DNA of 28,717 nucleotides, from positions 1 through 28,717 of the forward strand of contig DATKFG010000038.1 in the NCBI GenBank assembly GCA_035511515.1, given 5' to 3'. The notes below the pieces were generated by a model. It saw nothing but the letters and a program-made list of their open reading frames with translations. It searched no databases and was not told where the DNA came from. Positions 14,710-22,690 of the stretch are shown piece by piece. Each line of letters starts with the position of its first letter. Position 1 is the stretch's first letter. Both the position numbers and the translations under genes were made by a program. The DNA comes from VBCK01 sp035511515 (GTDB taxonomy: Bacteria; Pseudomonadota; Gammaproteobacteria; Burkholderiales; Burkholderiaceae_F).

Positions 14710-16590
14710 GTGGCTGTGAACTCAGCCACCGACGTCGCGCCAGCCATCGGATTGGCACCGACCGCCGGTACCGCGCCGGACGCCCACGCAACGCCCGCGG
14801 ACGGCATCGAGGTCGATCGCGCCTACGCCGAGCTGAGCGCGTGCGTGGACGATTGGAGCCGCATCGAAGCCACGGCGCGGCTGATTCTTGCCGTCTTCGA
14901 TGAGTTCTACCGCAAGCTGTGCGAATACCCCTACCGGGCCATGCGCGCCTTCGAGACGATGGATCCGCAGGCGTCGATCCGGATCAGCAAGGAGCGCCTC
15001 GGGCTGTACAGCCAGTACATCGCGCGGCACGGCCCCAGGATCCACGCGGCGTTTGCCGCGCTGGCCGACAACCCGAAGATCTGGGACGAGCTCGACCGGC
15101 TGTTCGGCTCGATGATCGTCGAGCACTACGAGGCCGATATCGCCTTCAGCTTTGCCCATTCGATCCGGCGCAACATCGCCCGCGAGGGCTGGCGCTCTGT
15201 GGCCTATTCGTTTCCGCCACCGAGCAAGCGGCGCGCCCTGTCGATGGCGCAGGTCTACCGCCGCATTCCGGTGCAGGGCCGGATCGATGCGGAGCTGATC
15301 GCGAACGCGCTGCAGGCGCCGCGCTTTTCGGTTCCGTTCCGGGACCTGCGCGGCGATTGCGAGCGGATCGTCGAGCGCGTCGACTTTCTGCTCGACAGCG
15401 ACGCGCCCGATGCCGCGCTGCCGGTCGCGCTGGACGTGGTCGAAGCGGGTTTTTTCCGCGACCGCTACGCGTTCGTGGTGGGCCGCTGGGTGCTGAGCGA
15501 TTCGAGCTTCGTCGCCTTCGTGGTGGCCCTGCTGAACAGCGACGGCGGCATCGGCGTGGACGCGGTACTGCATCGGGTCGCCGACGTGCACAACCTGTTC
15601 AGCTCGACGCTGGCGAACTTCCACGTGACCACGCGCCTTTACTACCAGACCTGCGTGTTCCTGTTCAGCCTGATGCCCAAGCGCCCTCTGGGACATCACT
15701 ACTCGACGATCGGCTTCAATCACGTCGGCAAGGTCGCGATCCTGAACGAGGTGATCGAGCAGGTCAGGCAGTCCGGGCAAAGGTTGGGCCGCTCGCCGGG
15801 CTTTGCCGGCACCGTCGCGCTGGGCTTCACGTTCAAGGCCTGCTCCTACCACCTGAAGGTGATCCGCGACCGGCCCACCACGTCCTACAAATGGGGCGAG
15901 TTTCCCGGCGTGGCGGCAGTGCTGGACAAGTACCGCGAGGTGCACGAGATCAACCGCGCCGGCAGCATGCTGGACAACGTGATGTACTTCAACCTGATGC
16001 TCGACAAGGATCTGTTCGAGCCGGACCTGTTGGACGACATCTGCCGCGAAGCCGGCGGCAGCGTTCAGGTCGAGGGTGAAAGCGTTTTCATCCGCTCGCT
16101 GATCGTGCAGTTGAAGATCGTGCCGTTGCCCCTGTACCTGGAAGGCGCCGACGAGAGCGAAATCCGCAACGTGATCGTCAGTCTGGGAAACTGCATCCGC
16201 AACAATGCGGCCACCAATATATTCAACAAGGACCTGGACTCTCGCAATTACGGCGTCGGCCGCTACGGCCGCGTGCTGCTGTTCGACTATGACGCGGTCG
16301 AGAGGCTCACCGACGTGAAGATCCGGACCAACCTTGACCGCGAGCCCGGCGAGGAGGACGTGCCGGCCTGGTTCTTCGAGGACGGTCCGATCTTCCTGCC
16401 CGAAGAGATCGAATACGGACTGCAGCTGAAAAACGAGCTCGCGCGCCGCCATTTCAGGATCGTCAACCCCGACCTGATGACGGTTCACTACTGGCAGCAG
16501 GTGCAGCAGATGCACCGGCGCGGCGAGGTGCCGCAGCTGCGGATGTACCCGGAAAGCTGCAAGCTGTCTTCGGCGGCCGGGCCCGCCTAG
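14710..16590 (+). CDS. aceK: AceK-type isocitrate dehydrogenase kinase/phosphatase
   Basis: A 626-residue protein, longer than E. coli AceK (578) by an Ala/Pro-rich N-terminal extension. Family landmarks are the nucleotide loop RSPGFAGTV (361-369), Lys383 in HLKVIRDR, catalytic Asp508 and Asn513 in NKDLDSRNYGV, and Asp526 in LLFDYDA. The spacing Asp508-Asn513-Asp526 is exactly that of E. coli Asp457-Asn462-Asp475. AceK phosphorylates and dephosphorylates isocitrate dehydrogenase to divert carbon into the glyoxylate bypass. The sequence between motifs is rather different from the usual betaproteobacterial form (DYDA for DYDE, an unusual C terminus), so it may be a paralogue. No aceA, aceB or icd gene is nearby. 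It starts at GTG with a weak binding site. Confidence 0.85.
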   Translation: MAVNSATDVAPAIGLAPTAGTAPDAHATPADGIEVDRAYAELSACVDDWSRIEATARLILAVFDEFYRKLCEYPYRAMRAFETMDPQASIRISKERLGLYSQYIARHGPRIHAAFAALADNPKIWDELDRLFGSMIVEHYEADIAFSFAHSIRRNIAREGWRSVAYSFPPPSKRRALSMAQVYRRIPVQGRIDAELIANALQAPRFSVPFRDLRGDCERIVERVDFLLDSDAPDAALPVALDVVEAGFFRDRYAFVVGRWVLSDSSFVAFVVALLNSDGGIGVDAVLHRVADVHNLFSSTLANFHVTTRLYYQTCVFLFSLMPKRPLGHHYSTIGFNHVGKVAILNEVIEQVRQSGQRLGRSPGFAGTVALGFTFKACSYHLKVIRDRPTTSYKWGEFPGVAAVLDKYREVHEINRAGSMLDNVMYFNLMLDKDLFEPDLLDDICREAGGSVQVEGESVFIRSLIVQLKIVPLPLYLEGADESEIRNVIVSLGNCIRNNAATNIFNKDLDSRNYGVGRYGRVLLFDYDAVERLTDVKIRTNLDREPGEEDVPAWFFEDGPIFLPEEIEYGLQLKNELARRHFRIVNPDLMTVHYWQQVQQMHRRGEVPQLRMYPESCKLSSAAGPA

Positions 16591-16990
16591 CGGCGCGGTT
16601 CAGCAAGCAAGGTCCGCGCCGCAGATAGCGGGGATCGCCCGCCGCCTCGGCTTCGATTTCGTCGCGCGCGTTGCGCACGCAGGCACGTTCGGTGTCGAAC
16701 AGGATGCGCGGGTCGTCGATGATGACGATCGATTCGCGCATACCCGCATCGACACTGCGTCGCAGCAGGACCCAGCGCGCATTGCCCCGGTCGATATCGC
16801 CGCCACCCAGGGCGAGCTGTCGCAGCGCGAATTCCCACGCCGTCGTGCCCAGCAGCACTGCGCACGTGGCCAGTATCAGCGCGCGCTGCCCGGGCAGTGC
16901 CGGCACCGGCCGCCCAAGCCGGCGGCGCAGCGAGACAATCCCGCCGCCCGCCGGCGGGGCGAGCCGTGAACTGGAAGTCGACGAAGCCAT
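16463..16990 (-). pseudogene. Truncated or degraded gene, N-terminal membrane segment only
   Basis: The ATG at 16990 has a fair site (AGAGGATCGCGCA) and opens a 175-residue frame. The first 115 residues look real: MASSTSSSRLAPPAGGG, a membrane helix ALILATCAVLLGTTAWEFAL, then RGNARWVLLRRSVDAGMRES and IVIIDDPRILFDTE. The last part resembles the strand and GDSRILFD-type block I of periplasmic SGNH-like proteins, but with DDP in place of GDS. Beyond about residue 125 the sequence becomes low complexity and runs antisense into the last 128 bases of aceK, with its stop inside that gene. I read it as the stump of a larger gene. A small intact membrane protein is the alternative. Confidence 0.42.
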
Positions 16991-17061
16991 TGCGCGATCC
17001 TCTTGAAAAGGACGCGAACCCGCGCGGGAATCGGACACTCGGTCTGAAACTTTGTACCTTT

Positions 17062-17093
17062 GGCCCGGCGGCGGGCCGGCCCGCATGCATAAT
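17062..17093 (+). promoter_or_regulatory. Hairpin and CATAAT -10-like box ahead of the OsmC gene
   Basis: A perfect 6-bp inverted repeat GGCCCG/CGGGCC (17062-17077) lies where a -35 region would be, followed by CATAAT at 17088-17093, 21 bases before the ATG. The arrangement suits an operator overlapping a promoter. No consensus -35 is visible. Confidence 0.28.
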
Positions 17094-17114
17094 GTCGGCC
17101 CGCGAGGTTCAAAA

Positions 17115-17567
17115 ATGGATGGCCAATTCACGATCGAGCTGCGCCAGCAGGCCGACTACCGGTTCGAGGTCCAGTTCGACCGGCCCGCCATCCCGCAACT
17201 GATCACTGACGAGACGGCGCCGCTCGGCGGCGACGCCGGCCCCAATCCGGAACGCTTGCTGGCGACGGCGGTGGCCCACTGCCTGGCCGCCAGCCTGCTG
17301 TTCGCACTGCGCAAGTTCAAGAACGATCCCCGCCGTGTGGACGCAGTGGCGAGCGTCAGGACCGTGCGCAACGCGCAGGGCCGGCTGCGGATCGGCAGCA
17401 TCGAGGTCGAGCTGCGCCTGGGCGCCGCAGCCTCCGAGCTGGCGATGCTGGATCGGGTCCTTGCGCAGTTCGAGGACTTCTGCGTCGTCACGCAGAGCGT
17501 GCGGCCGGCGATTGCGGTAACCGTGCGCGTGCTGGACGGCACCGGTGCCGTGCTCAAATCGTCTTGA
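17115..17567 (+). CDS. OsmC/Ohr-family protein
   Basis: A 150-residue OsmC-fold protein. It has the two family cysteines: Cys56 in AVAHCLAASLLFAL, at the start of the long central helix, and Cys123 in FEDFCVVTQSV. In the family these reduce organic hydroperoxides through a thiol pair. The preceding GPNPERLLATAVAHC segment is characteristic. The catalytic Arg cannot be pinned by eye. It is cytoplasmic, and GAGG 8 bases before the ATG sets the start. The stop touches that of the convergent asparaginase-type gene with no gap, so the transcripts must overlap or end abruptly. Confidence 0.87.
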   Translation: MDGQFTIELRQQADYRFEVQFDRPAIPQLITDETAPLGGDAGPNPERLLATAVAHCLAASLLFALRKFKNDPRRVDAVASVRTVRNAQGRLRIGSIEVELRLGAAASELAMLDRVLAQFEDFCVVTQSVRPAIAVTVRVLDGTGAVLKSS

Positions 17568-18602
17568 TCAACGGCTGCCCTCGACAACCACCCTGGCCGG
17601 CTGCTTCGAGCTCACCTGCCCACGCAGCATCGCCTCGGATGAGTGGGGGGTCGCGACTTTGCCGCTCGCATCCATCGCGATCATGCCGCCCTCGCCGCCG
17701 GCGGCCTTGAGCTCGCCGATGACCTCGGCGGCGGCTGCTTCGAGGTTTTCCTTGCCGTACTTCACGCGCGCGCACACGTCCGCGGCCGCGGTATAGCGGA
17801 TGAAGACTTCGCCCACGCCCGTGGCAGACACGGCACATACGCCGTTTTCGGCGTACGTGCCGGCCCCGATGATCGGCGAGTCTCCGACCCGGCCGAAGTG
17901 CTTGTTGGTCAGCCCGCCCGTGGAGGTGGCCGCGGCCAGATTGCCGTGCGTGTCCAGCGCGATCGCTCCGACCGTCCCCTTCGGGCCCCACAGCAGGTCG
18001 GAGCGCGCGGCGGGTTTCTTGCCAGACTCGATGGCGCGCTGCAGCTCCTTGCGGCGCCGCTCGGTGATGAAATAGCTCTCGGGCATCAGCGTGATGCCCT
18101 GCTCGACCGCGAACCGCTCGGCGCCCTCCCCGACCAGCAGCACATGGCTGCTGTGATCCATCACCTGGCGCGCCAGGTCGATCGGGTTGGCCACGTGGCG
18201 CAACGCCGCCACGGCGCCGGCCTTGCGATGGGCGCCGTCCATCAGCGCCGCATCGAGCTCGGCGAAGCCTTCGTGATTGAGGACGGCGCCACAGCCGCTG
18301 TTGAGCACGCCCGAATTCTCCATGACCCTGACGGCGCTTTGCACCGCATCGAGGCTGCTGCCGCCGGCAGCGAGGATCCGACTGCCGGCATCCAGAGCGC
18401 GCCGCAGCGTGTCCCGGATCGCTTCGAACCCGGCCGGCGGCAGATCCTTGGGCACGCCGCCCGCGCCACCATGGATCGCAAGCGCCCATTCAGAGTCCGC
18501 GCGTGCGTTGCCGCCGCTCATGCCGAGGGCGACAAGACCGATCACACAGGTCAGAGCGGCTCGATACGCCGCCCGATCGGTGCTGAACAATTGAAACGTC
18601 AA
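17568..18602 (-). CDS. Exported isoaspartyl peptidase/L-asparaginase (Ntn hydrolase)
   Basis: A 344-residue precursor of the plant-type asparaginase group. After a signal peptide (about 1-35), the alpha subunit begins WALAIHGGAGG. The self-cleavage site is GPKG/TVGAIALD with Thr210 as nucleophile, and the beta subunit carries TSTGGLTNKHFGRVGDSPII with the substrate-binding Arg238 and Asp241. These enzymes hydrolyse beta-aspartyl dipeptides and L-asparagine. A signal peptide places it in the periplasm. The start is TTG at 18602, overlapping the upstream Hcp-like stop by 4 bases (TTGA), which suggests translational coupling. A GTG inside the hydrophobic stretch is the only near alternative. Confidence 0.9.
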   Translation of the reverse strand: MTFQLFSTDRAAYRAALTCVIGLVALGMSGGNARADSEWALAIHGGAGGVPKDLPPAGFEAIRDTLRRALDAGSRILAAGGSSLDAVQSAVRVMENSGVLNSGCGAVLNHEGFAELDAALMDGAHRKAGAVAALRHVANPIDLARQVMDHSSHVLLVGEGAERFAVEQGITLMPESYFITERRRKELQRAIESGKKPAARSDLLWGPKGTVGAIALDTHGNLAAATSTGGLTNKHFGRVGDSPIIGAGTYAENGVCAVSATGVGEVFIRYTAAADVCARVKYGKENLEAAAAEVIGELKAAGGEGGMIAMDASGKVATPHSSEAMLRGQVSSKQPARVVVEGSR

Positions 18603-19174
18603 TGCGGTTGCGTGGGCGGCAGGGGCACGCGCACGTTCGGATTGGCCGGCGGGTTCTGCGGGGGCGTACTGCCTTGCGCCGGAGCAGGCTGACCGCGAAC
18701 ACTTACGAGGACCTTGCCATAGCCAAGCGACCAGGTGGCCGTTGCTTCCGTGCCTTGTCCTGCCAGCTTGACTTCGTTGATGCGCACGTTGCTCAGTGAC
18801 ACGACAAGAACCGGGGTTGCTAGGCCGGTAGGCGACGTGCCTTCGAATGTCAGCGTTGCGTTTTGATGCAGCTTTTGGTTCATGGAGTCAACGATCACTT
18901 CGGCCGTGCTGGCGTCGACCCCGGTTGTAACGGTGAGGGGCTCGGTAATGGCCCTCAAGGGCCGCCCGGATGCGTCCACGACCGATCCAAACGAGAGTGT
19001 TGTAGCCAGCAATACAAACTCGCCCCCGCCGGCGCGACCCAGCGCTTGCCCCGACAGCCCGTCGATCTTCAGATAGATGCGCAGGCCTGCCGCGCTTGCG
19101 GTTGAGCAATGAATTGCAGCAAGGAGCGCAAGGCTTGCGAGGACGGCGCTGGGACGCTTCACGGCGTATGGCAT
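18599..19174 (-). CDS. Hcp-like protein with a Sec signal peptide
   Basis: A 191-residue protein. After a clear signal peptide (MPYAVKRPSAVLASLALLAA, cleavage near TASAAG), the sequence opens as Hcp proteins do: LRIYLKIDGLSGQALG then GEFVLLATTLSFG. Later beta strands include VEVIVDSMNQ-like and TPVLVVSLSNVRINEVKL segments. Hcp forms hexameric rings in type VI secretion tubes and normally has no signal peptide. This copy ends in a Pro-rich tail and sits away from any type VI genes. It may be a periplasmic or surface descendant. The start at 19174 follows CCGGAGAAAGCCC. It lies between kgtP and the asparaginase-type gene on one strand. Confidence 0.72.
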   Translation of the reverse strand: MPYAVKRPSAVLASLALLAAIHCSTASAAGLRIYLKIDGLSGQALGRAGGGEFVLLATTLSFGSVVDASGRPLRAITEPLTVTTGVDASTAEVIVDSMNQKLHQNATLTFEGTSPTGLATPVLVVSLSNVRINEVKLAGQGTEATATWSLGYGKVLVSVRGQPAPAQGSTPPQNPPANPNVRVPLPPTQPH

Positions 19175-19252
19175 GGGCTTTCTCCGGGGAAAGGCGGGCT
19201 GTGATCGCTGCGGCATCTTAATGACAATACCGCCTCCTTCCGATTAATACGC

Positions 19253-20560
19253 TCAATGGTCCAGATGCAGGTACCTTGCCTGGCGCGGCAGCGTCCAGCT
19301 GAACAGGAACGCAACCGCCATCATCGCCGTGACGTACCAGTAGAAGGCCGATTCGTGCCCGATCGTCTTCAGGCCGAGCGCGACGTACTCGGCCGATCCG
19401 CCGAACAGCGCGTTGGCCACCGCGTAGGCCAGGCCCACGCCCAGTGCACGCACTTCGGGCGGGAACATTTCGGCTTTCACGATCCCGCTGACCGAGGTGT
19501 AGAAACTGACGATCGCCAACGCGATCACGATCAGCCCACCGGCGGCGAACGGACTGGTGACGGTCTTGAGCGTCGTAAGAATCGGCACCGTCGCCAGCGC
19601 GCCCAGCGCGCCGAACAGCAGCATGTTGTTGCGCCGGCCGATCCGGTCCGACAGAGCACCGAACAGCGGCTGCATGCACATGTAGATGAACAGGCATCCG
19701 GTCATCACGTTGCTGGCGGTCTTGATCGACATGCCCACCGAGTTGACCAGGTACTTCTGCATGTACGTGGTGAACGTGTAGAAAATCAGTGAGCCCCCCG
19801 CGGTGAAGCCGAGCACCGTGAGAAAGGCGACCTTGTTGTTGCGGAACAACCCCGCCAGCGTGCCGGCTTCCTGGCTGGCTCTCGTTTGCGCCGTCGAGGT
19901 CTCGGTCAGGGTGCGGCGCAGCATCAATGCGACCACGGCGGTGATGGCGCCGATCACGAACGGGATGCGCCAGCCCCAGGCCTTCAGTTCGCGTTCGTCC
20001 AGCAGTTGCTGCAGCACGACGACCACGACCACCGCCAGCAATTGACCGCCGATCAGCGTCACGTATTGAAACGACGACAGGAAGCCGCGCTGACCGCGAA
20101 ACGCGACTTCGCTCATGTAGGTGGCCGTGGTGCCGTACTCACCGCCAACCGACAGGCCCTGCAGCAGCCGCGCGAGCAGCAGCAGCACGGGGGCGGCCGC
20201 GCCGATGCTGGCGTAGGCGGGCAGGCAGGCGATGGTGAGCGAACCCAGGCACATCAACGTGACCGAAGTGATCAGGGCGGTCTTGCGGCCGCGCCGATCG
20301 GCGATGCGGCCGAACATCCAGCCACCGATCGGCCGCATCAGAAAGCCGGCCGCAAAGATGCCGGCCGTGTTCAGCAGCTGGGCGGTGGGATCCGATTTTG
20401 GAAAGAACGCGGGTGCGAAGTAGATCGCGCAAAACGCATAGATGTAGAAGTCGAACCACTCGACCAGGTTTCCGGACGAAGCGGCGACGATCGCGAAGAT
20501 CCGACTGCGCTTTTCCTCAAACGTGTAAAGCCGGGCCGGACCGATTGGAATGGCGCTCAT
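19253..20560 (-). CDS. kgtP: Alpha-ketoglutarate:H+ symporter (MFS, MHS family)
   Basis: A 435-residue, 12-helix transporter. Long stretches match E. coli KgtP as I remember it: IVAASSGNLVEWFDFYIYAF, the MHS signature AGFLMRPIGGWMFGRIADRR, LLLLARLLQGLSVGGEYGTT, SFQYVTLIGGQLLA, GFTAGGSLIFYTFTTYMQKY, and VKAEMFPPEVRALGVGLAYA. It imports 2-oxoglutarate with protons across the inner membrane. The ATG follows GAGGAGATGACCCGGT. It is divergent from the aldo/keto reductase gene and 78 bases upstream of the Hcp-like gene on the same strand. Confidence 0.95.
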   Translation of the reverse strand: MSAIPIGPARLYTFEEKRSRIFAIVAASSGNLVEWFDFYIYAFCAIYFAPAFFPKSDPTAQLLNTAGIFAAGFLMRPIGGWMFGRIADRRGRKTALITSVTLMCLGSLTIACLPAYASIGAAAPVLLLLARLLQGLSVGGEYGTTATYMSEVAFRGQRGFLSSFQYVTLIGGQLLAVVVVVVLQQLLDERELKAWGWRIPFVIGAITAVVALMLRRTLTETSTAQTRASQEAGTLAGLFRNNKVAFLTVLGFTAGGSLIFYTFTTYMQKYLVNSVGMSIKTASNVMTGCLFIYMCMQPLFGALSDRIGRRNNMLLFGALGALATVPILTTLKTVTSPFAAGGLIVIALAIVSFYTSVSGIVKAEMFPPEVRALGVGLAYAVANALFGGSAEYVALGLKTIGHESAFYWYVTAMMAVAFLFSWTLPRQARYLHLDH

Positions 20561-20636
20561 ACCGGGTCATCTCCTCGCGGTCGCAAAGGATAGCGCGAAC
20601 CTGGCCCGACCCGGTCCCCGGCTTCGCTGCTCGAAC

Positions 20637-20642
20637 TACAAT
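20637..20642 (+). promoter_or_regulatory. -10 box (TACAAT) placing the transcript start at the AKR start codon
   Basis: TACAAT ends 5 bases before the ATG at 20648, so transcription should begin at or next to the start codon. No Shine-Dalgarno is present. This is the geometry of a leaderless mRNA. Confidence 0.45.
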
Positions 20643-20647
20643 GAATC

Positions 20648-21487
20648 ATGACCGACTTCGTGATCCCTGCCTCGGGAATCCGAGGTCCCAGGATCGTCTA
20701 TGGAACCGCGTGGAAGAAAGCCGACACGGAGCGTCTGGTTGCCGCGGCGATTCAACTGGGATTTCGCGGCGTCGATACCGCCTGTCAACCCAAGCATTAC
20801 AACGAAGCCGGCGCAGGAGCCGGCGTGCTTGCATGTCTGAACGCCGGGTTGACCCGGGGCGAGCTGTTTCTTCAAACCAAATTCACACCGTTGTCCGGAC
20901 AGGACCCCAAGCAGATTCCCTATGACCCGAACGCGCCGCTGTCCGAACAGGTTGCGCAGTCTTTCGCCGCCTCTCGACGCAATCTGCAGACCGACTACCT
21001 GGACAGCCTGCTGCTGCATTCGCCGATGGCGCATGCGGGCCAGACGATGAAGGTATGGCGGGCGATGGAATCGCTGGTGGATGGCGGCGGGGTCCGCCAG
21101 CTTGGCATCAGCAACTGCTACAGCCTCGACCAGCTCGATTCGCTTTACCACTCGGCCCGCGTCAAGCCCGCGGTCGTGCAGAACCGGTTTTATGCCGAGT
21201 CGACGTACGATCACGAGGTTCGTGCGTTTTGCAGGGAGCGGCGCATCTCCTACCAGAGCTTCTGGACGCTCACGGCGAATTCGCGCGTTCTTGCCCACGA
21301 CACGATCACGACGCTGGCGGCGACTTACGGACGCACTCCTGCGCAGATCCTGTTCCGCTATCTGACGCAGGTCGACGTTGTGCCATTGACGGGTACCCGG
21401 TCCGAAGCGCACATGCGTGAGGACCTGGCGATCTTCGAATTCCAGCTGACGGACCGCGAGCGCGAAGCGGTGGACGCCTTGTTCTGA
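20648..21487 (+). CDS. Aldo/keto reductase
   Basis: A 279-residue NAD(P)H-dependent oxidoreductase with the TIM-barrel pattern of the family. The tetrad is visible: Asp43 and Tyr51 in VDTACQPKHYNE, Lys78 in LFLQTKFT and His124 in SLLLHSP. Asp and Tyr are 8 residues apart instead of the usual 5, which marks the QPKHYNE subgroup. The cofactor region includes LTGTRSEAHMREDL near the end. The substrate is not predictable. It is cytoplasmic. The gene seems leaderless (see the -10 box) and diverges from kgtP. Confidence 0.9.
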   Translation: MTDFVIPASGIRGPRIVYGTAWKKADTERLVAAAIQLGFRGVDTACQPKHYNEAGAGAGVLACLNAGLTRGELFLQTKFTPLSGQDPKQIPYDPNAPLSEQVAQSFAASRRNLQTDYLDSLLLHSPMAHAGQTMKVWRAMESLVDGGGVRQLGISNCYSLDQLDSLYHSARVKPAVVQNRFYAESTYDHEVRAFCRERRISYQSFWTLTANSRVLAHDTITTLAATYGRTPAQILFRYLTQVDVVPLTGTRSEAHMREDLAIFEFQLTDREREAVDALF

Positions 21488-21586
21488 CGGCGTTCCGTAC
21501 AGCTTACAGACGCGACCCGACCCGCCGATCGAGCCGCGGCAAAGGCCTCTTGAACACACGCCCGCGCGCGTGCTCGAGGCCCTGCG

Positions 21587-22015
21587 TCACTTGGCGAGCG
21601 TCCGGCTGGCCAGCGGTTGGCCGAGCGACGTGGATCCCGCGCCAAATCCGTTTTTCTGGAGAATGAAGGCCGTGATCGACCACATCGTGTCGTCGGGCAG
21701 CGAGCCAGGACTGGTCGCGGGCATGTTGGTGTGCTCGAAATTGAACAGATCGGCCAGCGGCTTGTTGCCCCACTGCTTCAGAAACGCGTCGCCCACCAGG
21801 GCCGGCCCCTGCGCCCCGGTCAAATCGGGCCGATGGCATTCCGCGCAATAATTGTTGAAGTACTGCTGACCGCGCTGCGCCTGCGCTGCCGTGTACCAGC
21901 CGCTGGTATTGGCGGCTCGCACGTTGCCGACCAGCAGGACGCCCGCGGATGCGAGCATCAGCAGACCGATGCCAAGGCGCACGGTTTGACTTCTCGACTG
22001 GACTTTGCTTGCCAT
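21587..22015 (-). CDS. Periplasmic c-type cytochrome (class I)
   Basis: A 142-residue protein with an N-terminal signal or anchor segment (VRLGIGLLMLASAGVLLVGN). It has one haem site, Cys57-Ala-Glu-Cys-His61, in RGQQYFNNYCAECHRPDL, and a likely axial Met98 in NMPATSPG. The small domain fits mono-haem cytochromes that accept electrons from periplasmic dehydrogenases. No dehydrogenase gene is adjacent, so the partner is unknown. The ATG follows TGGAGTCGATC. It lies downstream of trxC on the same strand, 102 bases away, and converges with the aldo/keto reductase gene. Confidence 0.9.
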   Translation of the reverse strand: MASKVQSRSQTVRLGIGLLMLASAGVLLVGNVRAANTSGWYTAAQAQRGQQYFNNYCAECHRPDLTGAQGPALVGDAFLKQWGNKPLADLFNFEHTNMPATSPGSLPDDTMWSITAFILQKNGFGAGSTSLGQPLASRTLAK

Positions 22016-22117
22016 GATCGACTCCAGAGTGTCGCTTAGTGATGCGGCAGTCTGGCCTGCGAAGGACTCGCTTCGATTTCGCCGTGCCCGGCCGGAATTT
22101 CGTTTGTAACGACCGCC

Positions 22118-22555
22118 TTACCGCACGCTCTCGGGCTGGACAGCCTGGTCGACCCACGCCAGCAACTGCGAGCTGGACAGCGCGCCGGATCGGCGCGCGA
22201 TTTCGCGCCCGCCGCGCAACACGGCCAGCGTCGGGATGCCACGGATACCGAAGCGCGACGCCAGCTGCTGCGCCTTGTCGGTGTCGACCTTGACGAAGTG
22301 GACCTGGGGGCGCTGGCGCGCCGCCTTCTCCAGTTCCGGCGCCATCACCTGGCACGGGCCGCACCATTCGGCCCAGAAATCGACCACCACTGGAAGCTCG
22401 GTTGCAGAAACGTACCTGTCGAACGATTCTTCATCGAGCGCAACCGGAGCGGAAGGCAGCAGCTCGTGCTGGCATCTGCCGCACACCGGGTGCTGGTCCA
22501 GGCGGCTCGGATCGACACGATTCTTCGAAAAACAGGACGGGCATACGATCAGCAT
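22118..22555 (-). CDS. trxC: Thioredoxin 2 with N-terminal zinc ribbon
   Basis: A 145-residue thioredoxin. It opens with the TrxC zinc site (Cys5, Cys8, Cys25, Cys28 in VCPSCFSK and PVCGRCQHEL), followed by the thioredoxin fold. The active site is WAEWCGPC (Cys65, Cys68) and the cis-Pro loop is GIRGIPTLAV. TrxC reduces cytoplasmic disulphides and is usually induced by oxidative stress. The start at 22555 follows GGGGGGAACGAAAC, a strong purine run; an in-frame ATG 9 codons upstream is rejected. It diverges from the secreted unknown gene at 22691. Confidence 0.95.
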   Translation of the reverse strand: MLIVCPSCFSKNRVDPSRLDQHPVCGRCQHELLPSAPVALDEESFDRYVSATELPVVVDFWAEWCGPCQVMAPELEKAARQRPQVHFVKVDTDKAQQLASRFGIRGIPTLAVLRGGREIARRSGALSSSQLLAWVDQAVQPESVR

Positions 22556-22690
22556 GTTTCGTTCCCCCCGCGCGGCGGGCAAGCGTCACCAGCCCGCATA
22601 CATAATATCTTCGGGGAGCGATGTCCGAAACGCGTTCGGTCCCGATCAGCGACCAGGGCTTTCTAAACAGGGTATGTAAAGGACCTCAGA

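Noticed and set aside
14722..16515. A 597-codon minus-strand open frame opposite aceK
   Set aside because: The plus strand encodes a recognisable AceK over its whole length. Long antisense frames are common in DNA this rich in GC, and the minus-strand product resembles no family.
22625..22639. CCGAA-N5-TTCGG inverted repeat between trxC and the secreted unknown
   Set aside because: Only 5-bp arms, not placed against a clear promoter. It is too weak to call an operator.
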